Origin: EB88 sp965199135
Lineage (GTDB): Bacteria; Acidobacteriota; Terriglobia; Terriglobales; Acidobacteriaceae
Length of the DNA stretch: 64,000 bases
Direction of reading: 5' to 3'
Assembly (NCBI GenBank): GCA_965199135.1
Contig: OZ240685.1
Coordinates: 2,356,001-2,420,000, forward strand
Below are positions 51,655-59,305 of this stretch, in pieces. Numbering within the stretch: the stretch's first letter is position 1; the number at the start of each line of letters is the position of its first letter. Made by a program: the position numbers and the translations under genes. The notes under the pieces are model-generated. The model saw only the letters and a program-made list of their open reading frames with translations. It ran no database searches and was not told the DNA's origin.

Positions 51655-52509
51655 TCAGGCGGGAAGGATCCCATACTTTTCGACGAGGAAGCTCTGCAAC
51701 GTCAGTGGGAGCGCGGCGGCAAGCTCCTGCCAGGTCAGCAGCTTTGCGCGGCAGCGCAGGGCTGCGCTCGGCACCGCGCTGAGCACGCGCTGCCACTCGA
51801 CGATCAGGTCGTGGCGCCGCCCGTCGCAAAGCACGCAGAAGCTGCTCCCCGTGTGTGCCGCTGCGAGCACACTGCGGATGAGCTGGTAGCCGAGGAAAGT
51901 GCCGCTGGCCGTTCGTGGGAGCTCGTTGACCTCGAAGACTTCCTCCAGGGTCGGGAAGCGGGCGAGCAGGGCAGTGGATGCTGTCTGGAAGCCGCCCTCT
52001 GTGAGTTTGGCTTCAAGGAGCAGCCCGTCGAGCTCCATGTCGACCTCCGTCGTGTCGACGAGGCCGCGGACCCGGGGCAGCCGGGGATGTACGCCGAAGC
52101 TGGGTTTCGGGGCAGACTGGACGCCGAGAAGCCGCGCGACGTGCCCGGACCGGAAAACGGCCGGATCGCAGAAGATGTTCATCAACAGGGCGTCCGAACT
52201 GGCGGCGCAGTCCAGCTCGCGCCAGTGCCAGTCTGCTCGTGGACGTGCTCTTCGTCCGGCGGTGTGCGCTTTTTCAAGGCGGGCGCGCCATGCCCCGTCG
52301 CCCTGGATGGCGCTGTAGCTGGCCGGGTGGAAGTTCCCGTGCCGCCCTTGTTCGTCTTCGCCAAAGATGACACTTGGCGAGCGCCCCGTGGAGAGCTCAT
52401 GGAGAAATCCGTTCCGCCTGGCGAACAGGGCAGCGCGGGCGTTCAGATCGCGATGCAGTGCGGATGCAGAGCAGGCCGGCAGCGCCGCGGTGAAGGTGGA
52501 AGCATGCAC
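51655..52509 (-). CDS. Possible PD-(D/E)XK nuclease-like protein, function unknown
   Basis: 284 residues without signal peptide or membrane helices. The most suggestive region is VDTTEVDMELDGLLLEAKLT (about 148-167), which fits the D...(D/E)-x-K core of the PD-(D/E)XK fold. It is followed by GFQTASTALLARFPTLEEVF and a helical C-terminus. SSDALLMNIFCDPAVF upstream resembles segments of uncharacterised restriction-endonuclease-like proteins. The genomic setting gives no restriction partner. An orphan repair or restriction role is possible but not shown. Confidence 0.5.
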   Translation of the reverse strand: MHASTFTAALPACSASALHRDLNARAALFARRNGFLHELSTGRSPSVIFGEDEQGRHGNFHPASYSAIQGDGAWRARLEKAHTAGRRARPRADWHWRELDCAASSDALLMNIFCDPAVFRSGHVARLLGVQSAPKPSFGVHPRLPRVRGLVDTTEVDMELDGLLLEAKLTEGGFQTASTALLARFPTLEEVFEVNELPRTASGTFLGYQLIRSVLAAAHTGSSFCVLCDGRRHDLIVEWQRVLSAVPSAALRCRAKLLTWQELAAALPLTLQSFLVEKYGILPA

Positions 52510-52590
52510 CCCAATATGCTACCGAACCCGCTCGCTTTCAGGCGAAAGAAAGACGAAGAACATTCGAGACAGCAAGGCGCCGGTCCGCGG

Positions 52591-53865
52591 TCATCCCTGA
52601 AGTTCAAAAACCAGCTGCTGAAGCCTGGATGCATGATCTGCAAGGGCAGCGCCGGTGGAGGCACTTTGTTCCGCAACCGAAGCCGTGCTTTCCGCACTCT
52701 TGCCGATCCGTTCCAGTGCGCGGTTGATCACCTGCGCTGCTTCCTTCTGCCCATTGGACGTGGATTGCAGCTTCTCGATCCTCTCCTTCACTTTGGCGGT
52801 GGAGTTGGTGAGGCGCCCCATCGCGTCGCTCAGGGCGGCAACGGAAGATGACCCGCTTTGCGCGCTCCGGATCGCCTCATCTATGAGTGTTGAGGTCTCG
52901 GTCGCCGCAGAGGCCGAGCGCTGGGCAAGGCTGCCGACTTCATTTGCGACCACGGCGAAGCCCGCTCCATACTGACCGGCGCCTGCTGCTTCAACTGCTG
53001 CGTTGAGCGAGAGGATCTTGGTCTGGAAGGCAATTTCCTCGATGAGCCGGATGACCTTGTGAATCTTATCGTTTGCCTGCACGATCTGGCTGACGGTATT
53101 CTGCACAGCGCTGAGATCCGCCGTAGCTTGCGAAAAGCTCTGGTCCATCTCCTTCATCCAGTGCATGGCGTCCTTTGCGATTCCCGCCGCGCCTGAGGAG
53201 AGGTCCCTTAACTCGTCGCTCGAGTGCAGGGTGTCGCGCATCGTGGCGGCCTGCGTGGTGGCAGAGCTGGCCAGCTCGCCGCTGGCATCGTTGAGCGCCT
53301 TGGAGGACGTAGAGACGTCGTCGGCCACGCCGCCCATGTGCTCGGCGACCAGGGCCCTGGCCTGGATCGACCTCCCGAACTGTTGTGCAATCCAGCAGGC
53401 CGGAGCGACTTCAAGGACGACAAAGAATGCGTGGATCAGGACTGTGGAGAAAGAGGCCTTGTAGTTGAAGACGCTCGCCGGGAGCCACAGCCAGAATAGA
53501 ACGTGATGCAGCGCGATGACGACGCCCGCAACGAGCAGTGGGGTCACCCGACCGTAGACGGTCAGCAGCGCCAGCAGCACGAAGATCTCGAAGTGACCCT
53601 CGATCATGCCGTTAGTGACATGGATCGTGAGCGCGCTGATGCCCATGGCTGCCACGGCGATTAACTCTGCTGCAAGAGGGGCCGAGAAATCACGCAGGAA
53701 GACCAGGAGGGGCCCTGCGAGCAGAAGCGCAGCCACGGCAGCCGCAAGAAGAGGACTGCCGCCGCGCAGCCACGCGATCGCGACCAGAACGGGAACGTGG
53801 AGCCCCAGGAAGCACAGGGCGAATCCATTGATCCGTTTGAAGTAAGTCTGCTCGAACTGTGTCAT
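52591..53865 (-). CDS. Methyl-accepting chemotaxis protein with membrane-embedded sensor
   Basis: 424 residues from ATG 53865. Six closely spaced hydrophobic helices (about 12-185) contain NGMIEGHFEIFVLLALLTVY and ALHHVLFWLWLP, a His-rich membrane sensor module also seen in some diguanylate cyclases. There is no periplasmic ligand domain and no HAMP. The cytoplasmic signalling coiled coil carries the hairpin EIAFQTKILSLNAAVEAAGA then GAGFAVVANEVGSLAQRSAS, which contacts CheA/CheW. It is preceded by, and overlaps by four bases (ATGA), a thioredoxin-fold membrane protein, implying a joint job. Confidence 0.9.
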   Translation of the reverse strand: MTQFEQTYFKRINGFALCFLGLHVPVLVAIAWLRGGSPLLAAAVAALLLAGPLLVFLRDFSAPLAAELIAVAAMGISALTIHVTNGMIEGHFEIFVLLALLTVYGRVTPLLVAGVVIALHHVLFWLWLPASVFNYKASFSTVLIHAFFVVLEVAPACWIAQQFGRSIQARALVAEHMGGVADDVSTSSKALNDASGELASSATTQAATMRDTLHSSDELRDLSSGAAGIAKDAMHWMKEMDQSFSQATADLSAVQNTVSQIVQANDKIHKVIRLIEEIAFQTKILSLNAAVEAAGAGQYGAGFAVVANEVGSLAQRSASAATETSTLIDEAIRSAQSGSSSVAALSDAMGRLTNSTAKVKERIEKLQSTSNGQKEAAQVINRALERIGKSAESTASVAEQSASTGAALADHASRLQQLVFELQG

Positions 53866-54479
53866 AGGCTGCCTCGCTGCTTGTATTTCCACCGAAAGGG
53901 GTCGACCTGGCGCTGGATTCGGGCGCCTACGGCGCAGCCGATGACCGGGTACTCTGGCGGTGTCCGACCTTGTTGTGCTGCCTGGAGCAGCACTGCGTCC
54001 TGGTCGTATGCGCTGCCGTAGCCGCCGCGGTACACGACGCGTCCAGCCGGGTTGGTGATGATCAGCACCGGGACGCCAACCAGGTGGTAGCGCCGCAGCA
54101 GTTCGTCTGCGTCTGCGTGGCGCAAGGGAAAGCCGGCGTACTCAAGCTTGTCTGAAACGCGATGCTCCGGCGTGGCTTCTGGCCCATCCACCAGGACGAT
54201 TTCTTCCGAGACGCCCGCGATACGGCCCCGTGCCAAGAGGTGCGTCATGACTCTCTGCGAGCAGCCACACTCCTCCGACAGAACGTGCACCAGCAGCCAG
54301 GAGTGTTGCGAGGCAGACGGTGCCACCGCGGCAAGCCCACTGTCGGGAGCCTCAAAGCTGAGGTGATAGGAGCAGAGTACGGCTCCTGCGACTACTGCGG
54401 CGAGCGCCCAGACGCCAAGCAGCGCGTAGACCCACGCCGGGTTGCCCTTTTTCAGCATTGCTGGCCTGTCGCTTCTCAT
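53862..54479 (-). CDS. Membrane-anchored thioredoxin-fold protein
   Basis: 205 residues from ATG 54479. ATG 54458 (MLKKGNPAW) is equally possible. One transmembrane helix (VYALLGVWALAAVVAGAVLC) anchors a periplasmic thioredoxin-like domain. Its active-site region is WLLVHVLSEECGCSQRVMTH, with a CGC motif, and the cis-proline region is YHLVGVPVLIITNPAGRVVY. It recalls RedB-like proteins. A CxC arrangement may mean thiol reductase, sulfur/metal binding or redox sensing. The stop codon overlaps the chemoreceptor start (ATGA), so synthesis is coupled. It is divergent from rpiA. Confidence 0.7.
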   Translation of the reverse strand: MRSDRPAMLKKGNPAWVYALLGVWALAAVVAGAVLCSYHLSFEAPDSGLAAVAPSASQHSWLLVHVLSEECGCSQRVMTHLLARGRIAGVSEEIVLVDGPEATPEHRVSDKLEYAGFPLRHADADELLRRYHLVGVPVLIITNPAGRVVYRGGYGSAYDQDAVLLQAAQQGRTPPEYPVIGCAVGARIQRQVDPFRWKYKQRGSL

Positions 54480-54597
54480 GGGTGTAGCAGCGTTATCGGC
54501 TGTCTCTGCCCCGCTGTTCAGCCCCGCGGCAAAGAAAACCCGCCGCTGCCCGGTTCGCTGGCACTGCGGTTCGCCCCGCGGCGCGAGGACGACTAAG

Positions 54598-55311
54598 ATG
54601 TGGAAGATACTGCGTGGTGGATGGGGAGGACTCTTGCTCTCAGTGGATGAATCAAAGCGCCAGGCAGCGGAACGCAGCATGGCGTATGTGAAGGACGGCA
54701 TGCGTGTGGGCCTGGGTACCGGCTCCACAGCGAAGCACGTCCTCCAGCTGCTAGGGCAACGTGTGCGCGACGGGCTCAAGATTGTTGGGGTACCAACCTC
54801 GAGCGGTTCCGAGGCTCTTGCCCGAGCGTCCGGGATCCCGCTTGCCACCTTTGCGGAGGTCGAGGAGCTTGATGTCGCGATCGACGGAGCCGACGAAGTA
54901 GGGCCGGAGCTTGCGTTGATCAAGGGTGGGGGTGGTGCGCTGCTGCACGAAAAGATTGTCGCCACGGCGGCGCGCGAGTTCATCGTGGTGGTTGGCGAAG
55001 GCAAGGTCGTGCCGGTGCTGGGTGCGTTTCCGCTGCCGGTCGAGGTGATTTCGTTCGCTGGTCCCCTGGTGGAGCAGAAGCTGCGAAAGCTTGGAGCCTC
55101 GCCCACGCTGCGGCTCAAGGGGGCCGTGCCGTTCCTCACCGATGAAGGCAACTGGATCTATGACTGTCACTTTGGCTCGATTCCGCGGCCCGCCGAGACT
55201 GCTGCTGCGTTGCGGGCGATCGTGGGGGTGGTGGAGCATGGGCTGTTCCTGAACACGGCGACACGGGTCATCGTGGCCGATGCGGGGGGTGTGAGCGTGA
55301 TCGAGCGCTGA
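54598..55311 (+). CDS. rpiA: Ribose-5-phosphate isomerase A
   Basis: 237 residues. Motifs are VGLGTGSTAKHVLQLLG (phosphate loop), GVPTSSGSEALA, the catalytic DVAIDGADEVGPELALIKGG followed by GGALLHEKIVA, and HFGSIPRPAETAAALRAIVG. It interconverts ribose-5-P and ribulose-5-P in the pentose-phosphate pathway. ATG 54598 has GAGGA nine bases upstream. TTG 54634 behind GGGGAGGA is a rival start giving a protein of more typical length. It lies 108 bases upstream of gnd on the same strand, so the two pentose-phosphate genes may be co-expressed. Confidence 0.95.
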   Translation: MWKILRGGWGGLLLSVDESKRQAAERSMAYVKDGMRVGLGTGSTAKHVLQLLGQRVRDGLKIVGVPTSSGSEALARASGIPLATFAEVEELDVAIDGADEVGPELALIKGGGGALLHEKIVATAAREFIVVVGEGKVVPVLGAFPLPVEVISFAGPLVEQKLRKLGASPTLRLKGAVPFLTDEGNWIYDCHFGSIPRPAETAAALRAIVGVVEHGLFLNTATRVIVADAGGVSVIER

Positions 55312-55419
55312 GATCGAGGGGGTCTGTCACGCGGCATCGCGTCGCATCGAATACCATAGTCGTGAATCAGCAAGCGCAAGTCAGCAGACGCTGACAGCGG
55401 TGAATACGAGGAGAAAAGC

Positions 55420-56448
55420 ATGCAGATTGGTTTGGTAGGCCTGGGTCGCATGGGCGCGAACATGGCAAAGCGTCTGATGAAGGGCGGCCACGAGGTCGTG
55501 GTGTCCGACCTGAGCGAGAAGGCCGTTAAGGATCTCGAAGGCGCAGGGGCGCAGGGTTCTACGTCACTGGAGGAGTTCCTCGGCAAGCTGCAGAAGCCGC
55601 GCGTGGTGTGGCTGATGGTGCCAGCGGGCGCCGTCGACAGCATGATCCAGAAAATCGTTCCGCATCTCGAGGCAGATGACATCCTGATCGATGGCGGCAA
55701 CTCGTACTATATCGACGACATTCGCCGCTCGAAGGAGCTGGAGCCGAAGGGCATCAAGTACATCGACGTAGGCACAAGCGGCGGCGTGTGGGGCCTCGAG
55801 CGCGGCTACTGCATGATGATCGGAGGGCCGGACAAAGAAGTGCAGTATCTGGATCCGATCTTCTCGACACTGGCGCCAGGCCGAGGCGACATCTCCCGCA
55901 CTCCGGGACGTGAAGATGGCAAGTCGGAGTCGACCGCGGAGAATGGCTACCTGCATTGCGGGCAGACCGGCGGCGGCCACTTCGTCAAGATGGTGCACAA
56001 TGGCATCGAGTACGGCATCATGGCTGCCTACGCAGAAGGCTTCAACATCCTGAAGAATGCCAACATCGGCAAGCAGCAGGAGCAGGAGCACTCGGCCGAG
56101 CTGACGCCGCTGCGTACACCAGAGCACTACCAGTATGACTTCGAGCTCGACAACGTTGCGGAAGTCTGGCGTCGTGGTTCAGTGATCTCGTCCTGGCTGC
56201 TTGACCTAACAGCCGCTGCGCTGCTGCAGCAACCGGATCTGAAGAACTACGGTGGCGAAGTTGCGGACTCGGGTGAAGGACGCTGGACCACGATTGCTGC
56301 TATCGACGAGGGCGTGCCAGTGGATGTGTTGAGCGCGGCGGTATTCTCGCGATTCGCATCGCGTGGAAACGATCTGTTTGCCAATAAGATCCTCTCGGCG
56401 ATGCGCTTTGGTTTTGGCGGTCACCTCGAGATGAAGCCCGGCAAGTAA
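55420..56448 (+). CDS. gnd: 6-phosphogluconate dehydrogenase, short NAD-type
   Basis: 342 residues, the compact form (classical NADP enzymes are about 470). The cofactor loop IGLVGLGRMGANMAKRLMKG is followed by VVVSDLSEKA. The acidic residue at the end of the second strand suggests NAD+ preference. The substrate and catalytic region includes LIDGGNSYYIDD, YIDVGTSGGVWGLERGYCMM and the lysine in GGGHFVKMVHNGIEYGIMAA. It oxidatively decarboxylates 6-phosphogluconate to ribulose-5-phosphate, the substrate of the adjacent rpiA product. ATG follows GAGGAGAAAAGC. A strong terminator follows. Confidence 0.94.
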   Translation: MQIGLVGLGRMGANMAKRLMKGGHEVVVSDLSEKAVKDLEGAGAQGSTSLEEFLGKLQKPRVVWLMVPAGAVDSMIQKIVPHLEADDILIDGGNSYYIDDIRRSKELEPKGIKYIDVGTSGGVWGLERGYCMMIGGPDKEVQYLDPIFSTLAPGRGDISRTPGREDGKSESTAENGYLHCGQTGGGHFVKMVHNGIEYGIMAAYAEGFNILKNANIGKQQEQEHSAELTPLRTPEHYQYDFELDNVAEVWRRGSVISSWLLDLTAAALLQQPDLKNYGGEVADSGEGRWTTIAAIDEGVPVDVLSAAVFSRFASRGNDLFANKILSAMRFGFGGHLEMKPGK

Positions 56449-56464
56449 TTCTCCTGGCCGACAG

Positions 56465-56489
56465 AAACGGCTCCCAGCGGGAGCCGTTT
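56465..56489. terminator. Bidirectional terminator
   Basis: AAACGGCTCCC (56465-56475), loop AGC, GGGAGCCGTTT (56479-56489), then TCTTTT. It lies between the convergent gnd and DeoR-family genes. Confidence 0.92.
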
Positions 56490-56507
56490 TCTTTTACGTG
56501 CCATGCG

Positions 56508-57293
56508 TCAGGCGCGAATCACCTTCATCCCCTTGTCGAGGAAGGGCTGGATATCTGTGTCGCTTGCTCCGGTGTCGGTCACGAGCATGTGCACCTCGTT
56601 TGCCGCGCAGATCAGCGAAGAGGAGATGGTGTTGAGCTTGGAGGAGTCCGCGACAACGATGACTTCACGTGCCTGTTTCACCATGGCGCGGAAGGTAAGC
56701 GCTTCATCCTGCTCCATGGTGGTGCAGCCGCGTTCGGCGTGAATGCCGACGACGTTGAGCATGACCTTGTCGAGATAGACATCATCCATGAAGCGGATCG
56801 CAGCCGGCCCGGTAAGCGAGAACGACCAGGCATAGGGCAGCACGCCTCCGGTGACCGAGGTGCGCATGCCGGGCTGGTTGCACAATTCCATGCCGATGTT
56901 GATGGCATTGGTGACGACCTTGATGTTGGCGCGGTGACGCAGCGCGCGGCCCACCTGGGTGGTGGTAGTCCCGGCGGTAATTCCCACGGTTTCGTTGGGC
57001 TGAACGAGGTCGGCTGCCGCGAGCGCGATGCGGCGCTTTTCGCTCGCGGCTCGCTGCTCGCGTGCCTGGAAGCTGGTGTCGTAGCGGAAGGGCTCATAGA
57101 GCAGGGGTTCCACGAGCATGGCGCCACCGTGAGTCCGGCGAACCAGGCCGCGGCTTTCCAGGCGATTGAGGTCTCTGCGGATCGAGGGCGCCGAGGTGCC
57201 GATGGACGTCAGGAGTTCTTCAATCGTGGCCGAGCCTCTGCCAAGCAGCAGACGCATAATCTTTTCTTCGCGATTCTCTGTTTTTGCCGACAT
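56508..57293 (-). CDS. DeoR-family transcriptional regulator
   Basis: 261 residues. The N-terminal winged helix (REEKIMRLLLGRGSATIEEL then SAPSIRRDLNRLESRGLVRR) is followed by THGGAMLVEPL, the DeoR linker signature. The C-terminal sugar-phosphate-sensing domain is related to ribose isomerase: ITAGTTTTQVGRALRHRANI, VVTNAINIGMELC and IVVADSSKLNTISSSLICAA. The family responds to phosphorylated sugars. It is transcribed in the same direction as the glycosidase operon, 144 bases upstream in its path, but a terminator separates them. Control of the glycosidases or of sugar catabolism is likely but inferred. Confidence 0.9.
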   Translation of the reverse strand: MSAKTENREEKIMRLLLGRGSATIEELLTSIGTSAPSIRRDLNRLESRGLVRRTHGGAMLVEPLLYEPFRYDTSFQAREQRAASEKRRIALAAADLVQPNETVGITAGTTTTQVGRALRHRANIKVVTNAINIGMELCNQPGMRTSVTGGVLPYAWSFSLTGPAAIRFMDDVYLDKVMLNVVGIHAERGCTTMEQDEALTFRAMVKQAREVIVVADSSKLNTISSSLICAANEVHMLVTDTGASDTDIQPFLDKGMKVIRA

Positions 57294-57375
57294 AGGGATT
57301 AGCGAGCGTCTCTCAGTGCCTGGGAACTTTCTTCGCGAGCATACCTGCAGTCTTCTGGATTTACTAAGTTCTTGT

Positions 57376-57431
57376 GAAAAAAACAGACCTTTGGTCGGGT
57401 AGGCTGCTGACGAACGTTCAGCAACCCACCC
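57376..57431 (-). terminator. Terminator of the glycosidase operon
   Basis: On the minus strand a 14-base stem (57418-57431 with 57397-57410, two mismatches) is followed by a second small hairpin GACC-AAA-GGTC and a run of seven Ts (57374-57380 on the plus strand as As). It starts seven bases after the GH35 stop codon. Confidence 0.8.
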
Positions 57432-57437
57432 GGGCCT

Positions 57438-59276
57438 CTAGTGGGCGGATGCCGAAAGAGGGTCCGCGGCGACAGGGCCGTCGAGCACGTGCTCTGTTTT
57501 CCCTTCGACTGACTTGCCCGGCTTGCCGTCCACGTCGAAGATGACGATCTCGTTTGCGCCGGCATGCAGCCAGGGTCCCGGCAGGTACAGGGTCTTCTGC
57601 GGACCGACGTTCCAGAAGCGCCCCAGTGGAATGCCGTTGATCCAGACCATACCCTTGGCGAGCTGGCTGGTGTCGAGGTAGGTGTCGCCGGGCTTGTCGA
57701 CGGTGAAGCTGCCACGGTAGAAGCAGGGTCCGCTGCAGGTCGCGCTGGTGAAGGCAAGGGTGGTGGGCGACAGGACGGGCAGCGGCTCAGAGTCCCAGCC
57801 TTCGACGGGCGTGCCGTCGAGGGTCGGGGTAGCGAGCAGGCCGGTACGCTCGCCAGCGATCGCCTTCCCATAATTCACGCGGCCGGTGTTTTCGACGAGT
57901 ATGTCGAGCTTTGCGGCCGGGGAATCCGGGTGAATGGCGAGTTCGGTCTGGTTGAGCCGGCGATCAATCGCGCCCTGGAGCTTGCCGTCGAGGTAGACCA
58001 GCGCGTAGTCATGCACCACGGGCAGCCTGAGGGTGCCGCTGTGAGCATTTGCGAGCGTCGTGCGGTAAAGGATGTAGCCGTACGACTGGCCGAGATCTTC
58101 CATCGTACGTGGCCTGGCGCTGTGCACAGGGGGCGGCAGGGTCTTCCACAGGCTGACGCTCGCATCGAGCGCGATGGGGCCCGTCGCGATGGGCATTGGC
58201 GGAGTCGATGGCGGATCGGGCAGCGTCTCGTGCGTGACCGAGGTGATCAGTTTGCGGAACTCGAAGTATTTGGGCCGCAGCGCGCCGGTCTCGGCGACGG
58301 GCACATCGTAGTCGTAGCTCGTGACATCGGGCTCGTAGTTGGTGCCATTGCTGTTGGCGCCATTCATCCAGCCGAAGCTGGTGCCGCCGTCGAACATGTA
58401 CAGATTGACGGAATAGCCCTGCTCGAGCATCCACTTGAGGTCGGCAAGCTGGGTTTCAGTGCTGCGGGTTTCATGCTTCGCGCCCCAGTGATCGAACCAG
58501 CCGTCCCAGTACTCGCTGTTGAAGTGAATGCTGCCGGGCCGAAATTTGTCATAGAGCGCGAAGGAGCGCTTGGCGTCGCCGGTGCCGAAGTTGACGCCGA
58601 TCGGCAGCTCGGGGAGTGAACCTTTTGCAAGAACGTCCGCGCCGTCAGCCGTGTACAGCAACGACTTCGTAAAGCCTGCGTGCACGACGGCTTTGTGGAT
58701 GTCCTCCATGTAGGCGTGGTCGTCGCCATACGATCCGTACTCGTTTTCGACCTGCACGGCAAGGATCGGGCCGCCGTTGCCGATCTGTAACGGCGCCAGT
58801 TGCTGACCGAGAGCATCGAGGTACTCACGCGCCGCAGAAAGGAAGCCGGGGTAAGCGCTGCGCACCTGCATCTTGGGGTCGCTCAGGAGCCATGCAGGGA
58901 AGCCGCCAAACTCCCACTCGGCGCAGGCGTAGGGGCCGGGCCGAAGAACGACGTAGAGGCCTTCCTCCTTTGCCTCGCGCACAAACTCGGCGACGTCATT
59001 CTGACCGGTGAAGTCGAAGTGGCCGCGCATGGGCTCGTGCAGGTTCCAGAAGGTGTAGGTCTCGACCGTGTTCAGACCCATCGCGCGTGCCTTCTTCAGG
59101 CGATCGCGCCAGTAGGCGCGTGGGATGCGCTGGTAGTGGATCGCGCCGGAGATGATCTGGAAGGGTTTGCCGTCGAGCTGGAAGTGATCGCCGGAGACGA
59201 CAAAGCGCTGTTCCTGTGCGGGCGCAGCTGCGGTGACGGTGAAGAGTGCAGCGAGGGTGAGAAGAGCAACGCGCAT
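57438..59276 (-). CDS. Exported GH35 beta-galactosidase
   Basis: 612 residues with signal peptide MRVALLTLAALFTVTAAAPA. The GH35 barrel starts FVVSGDHFQLDGKPFQIISG and continues GAIHYQRIPRAYWRDRLKKA. The acid/base Glu is in ILAVQVENEYGSYGDD (E179) and the nucleophile Glu in IHFNSEYWDGWFDHWG (E255). C-terminal jelly-roll domains include LAKGMVWINGIPLGRFWNVG. It removes terminal beta-galactose from glycans outside the cytoplasm. It is the last gene of the GH92-GH125-GH35 operon, 29 bases after GH125. Confidence 0.93.
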   Translation of the reverse strand: MRVALLTLAALFTVTAAAPAQEQRFVVSGDHFQLDGKPFQIISGAIHYQRIPRAYWRDRLKKARAMGLNTVETYTFWNLHEPMRGHFDFTGQNDVAEFVREAKEEGLYVVLRPGPYACAEWEFGGFPAWLLSDPKMQVRSAYPGFLSAAREYLDALGQQLAPLQIGNGGPILAVQVENEYGSYGDDHAYMEDIHKAVVHAGFTKSLLYTADGADVLAKGSLPELPIGVNFGTGDAKRSFALYDKFRPGSIHFNSEYWDGWFDHWGAKHETRSTETQLADLKWMLEQGYSVNLYMFDGGTSFGWMNGANSNGTNYEPDVTSYDYDVPVAETGALRPKYFEFRKLITSVTHETLPDPPSTPPMPIATGPIALDASVSLWKTLPPPVHSARPRTMEDLGQSYGYILYRTTLANAHSGTLRLPVVHDYALVYLDGKLQGAIDRRLNQTELAIHPDSPAAKLDILVENTGRVNYGKAIAGERTGLLATPTLDGTPVEGWDSEPLPVLSPTTLAFTSATCSGPCFYRGSFTVDKPGDTYLDTSQLAKGMVWINGIPLGRFWNVGPQKTLYLPGPWLHAGANEIVIFDVDGKPGKSVEGKTEHVLDGPVAADPLSASAH

Positions 59277-59305
59277 TCGTACAGCTCCTGATGTTTGGAA
59301 AGAAA

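Noticed and set aside
53862..55151. 429-codon minus-strand frame running antisense through rpiA
   Set aside because: Only the 3' portion (from 54479 or 54458) encodes a sensible membrane thioredoxin-fold protein. The upstream part is a shadow of rpiA.
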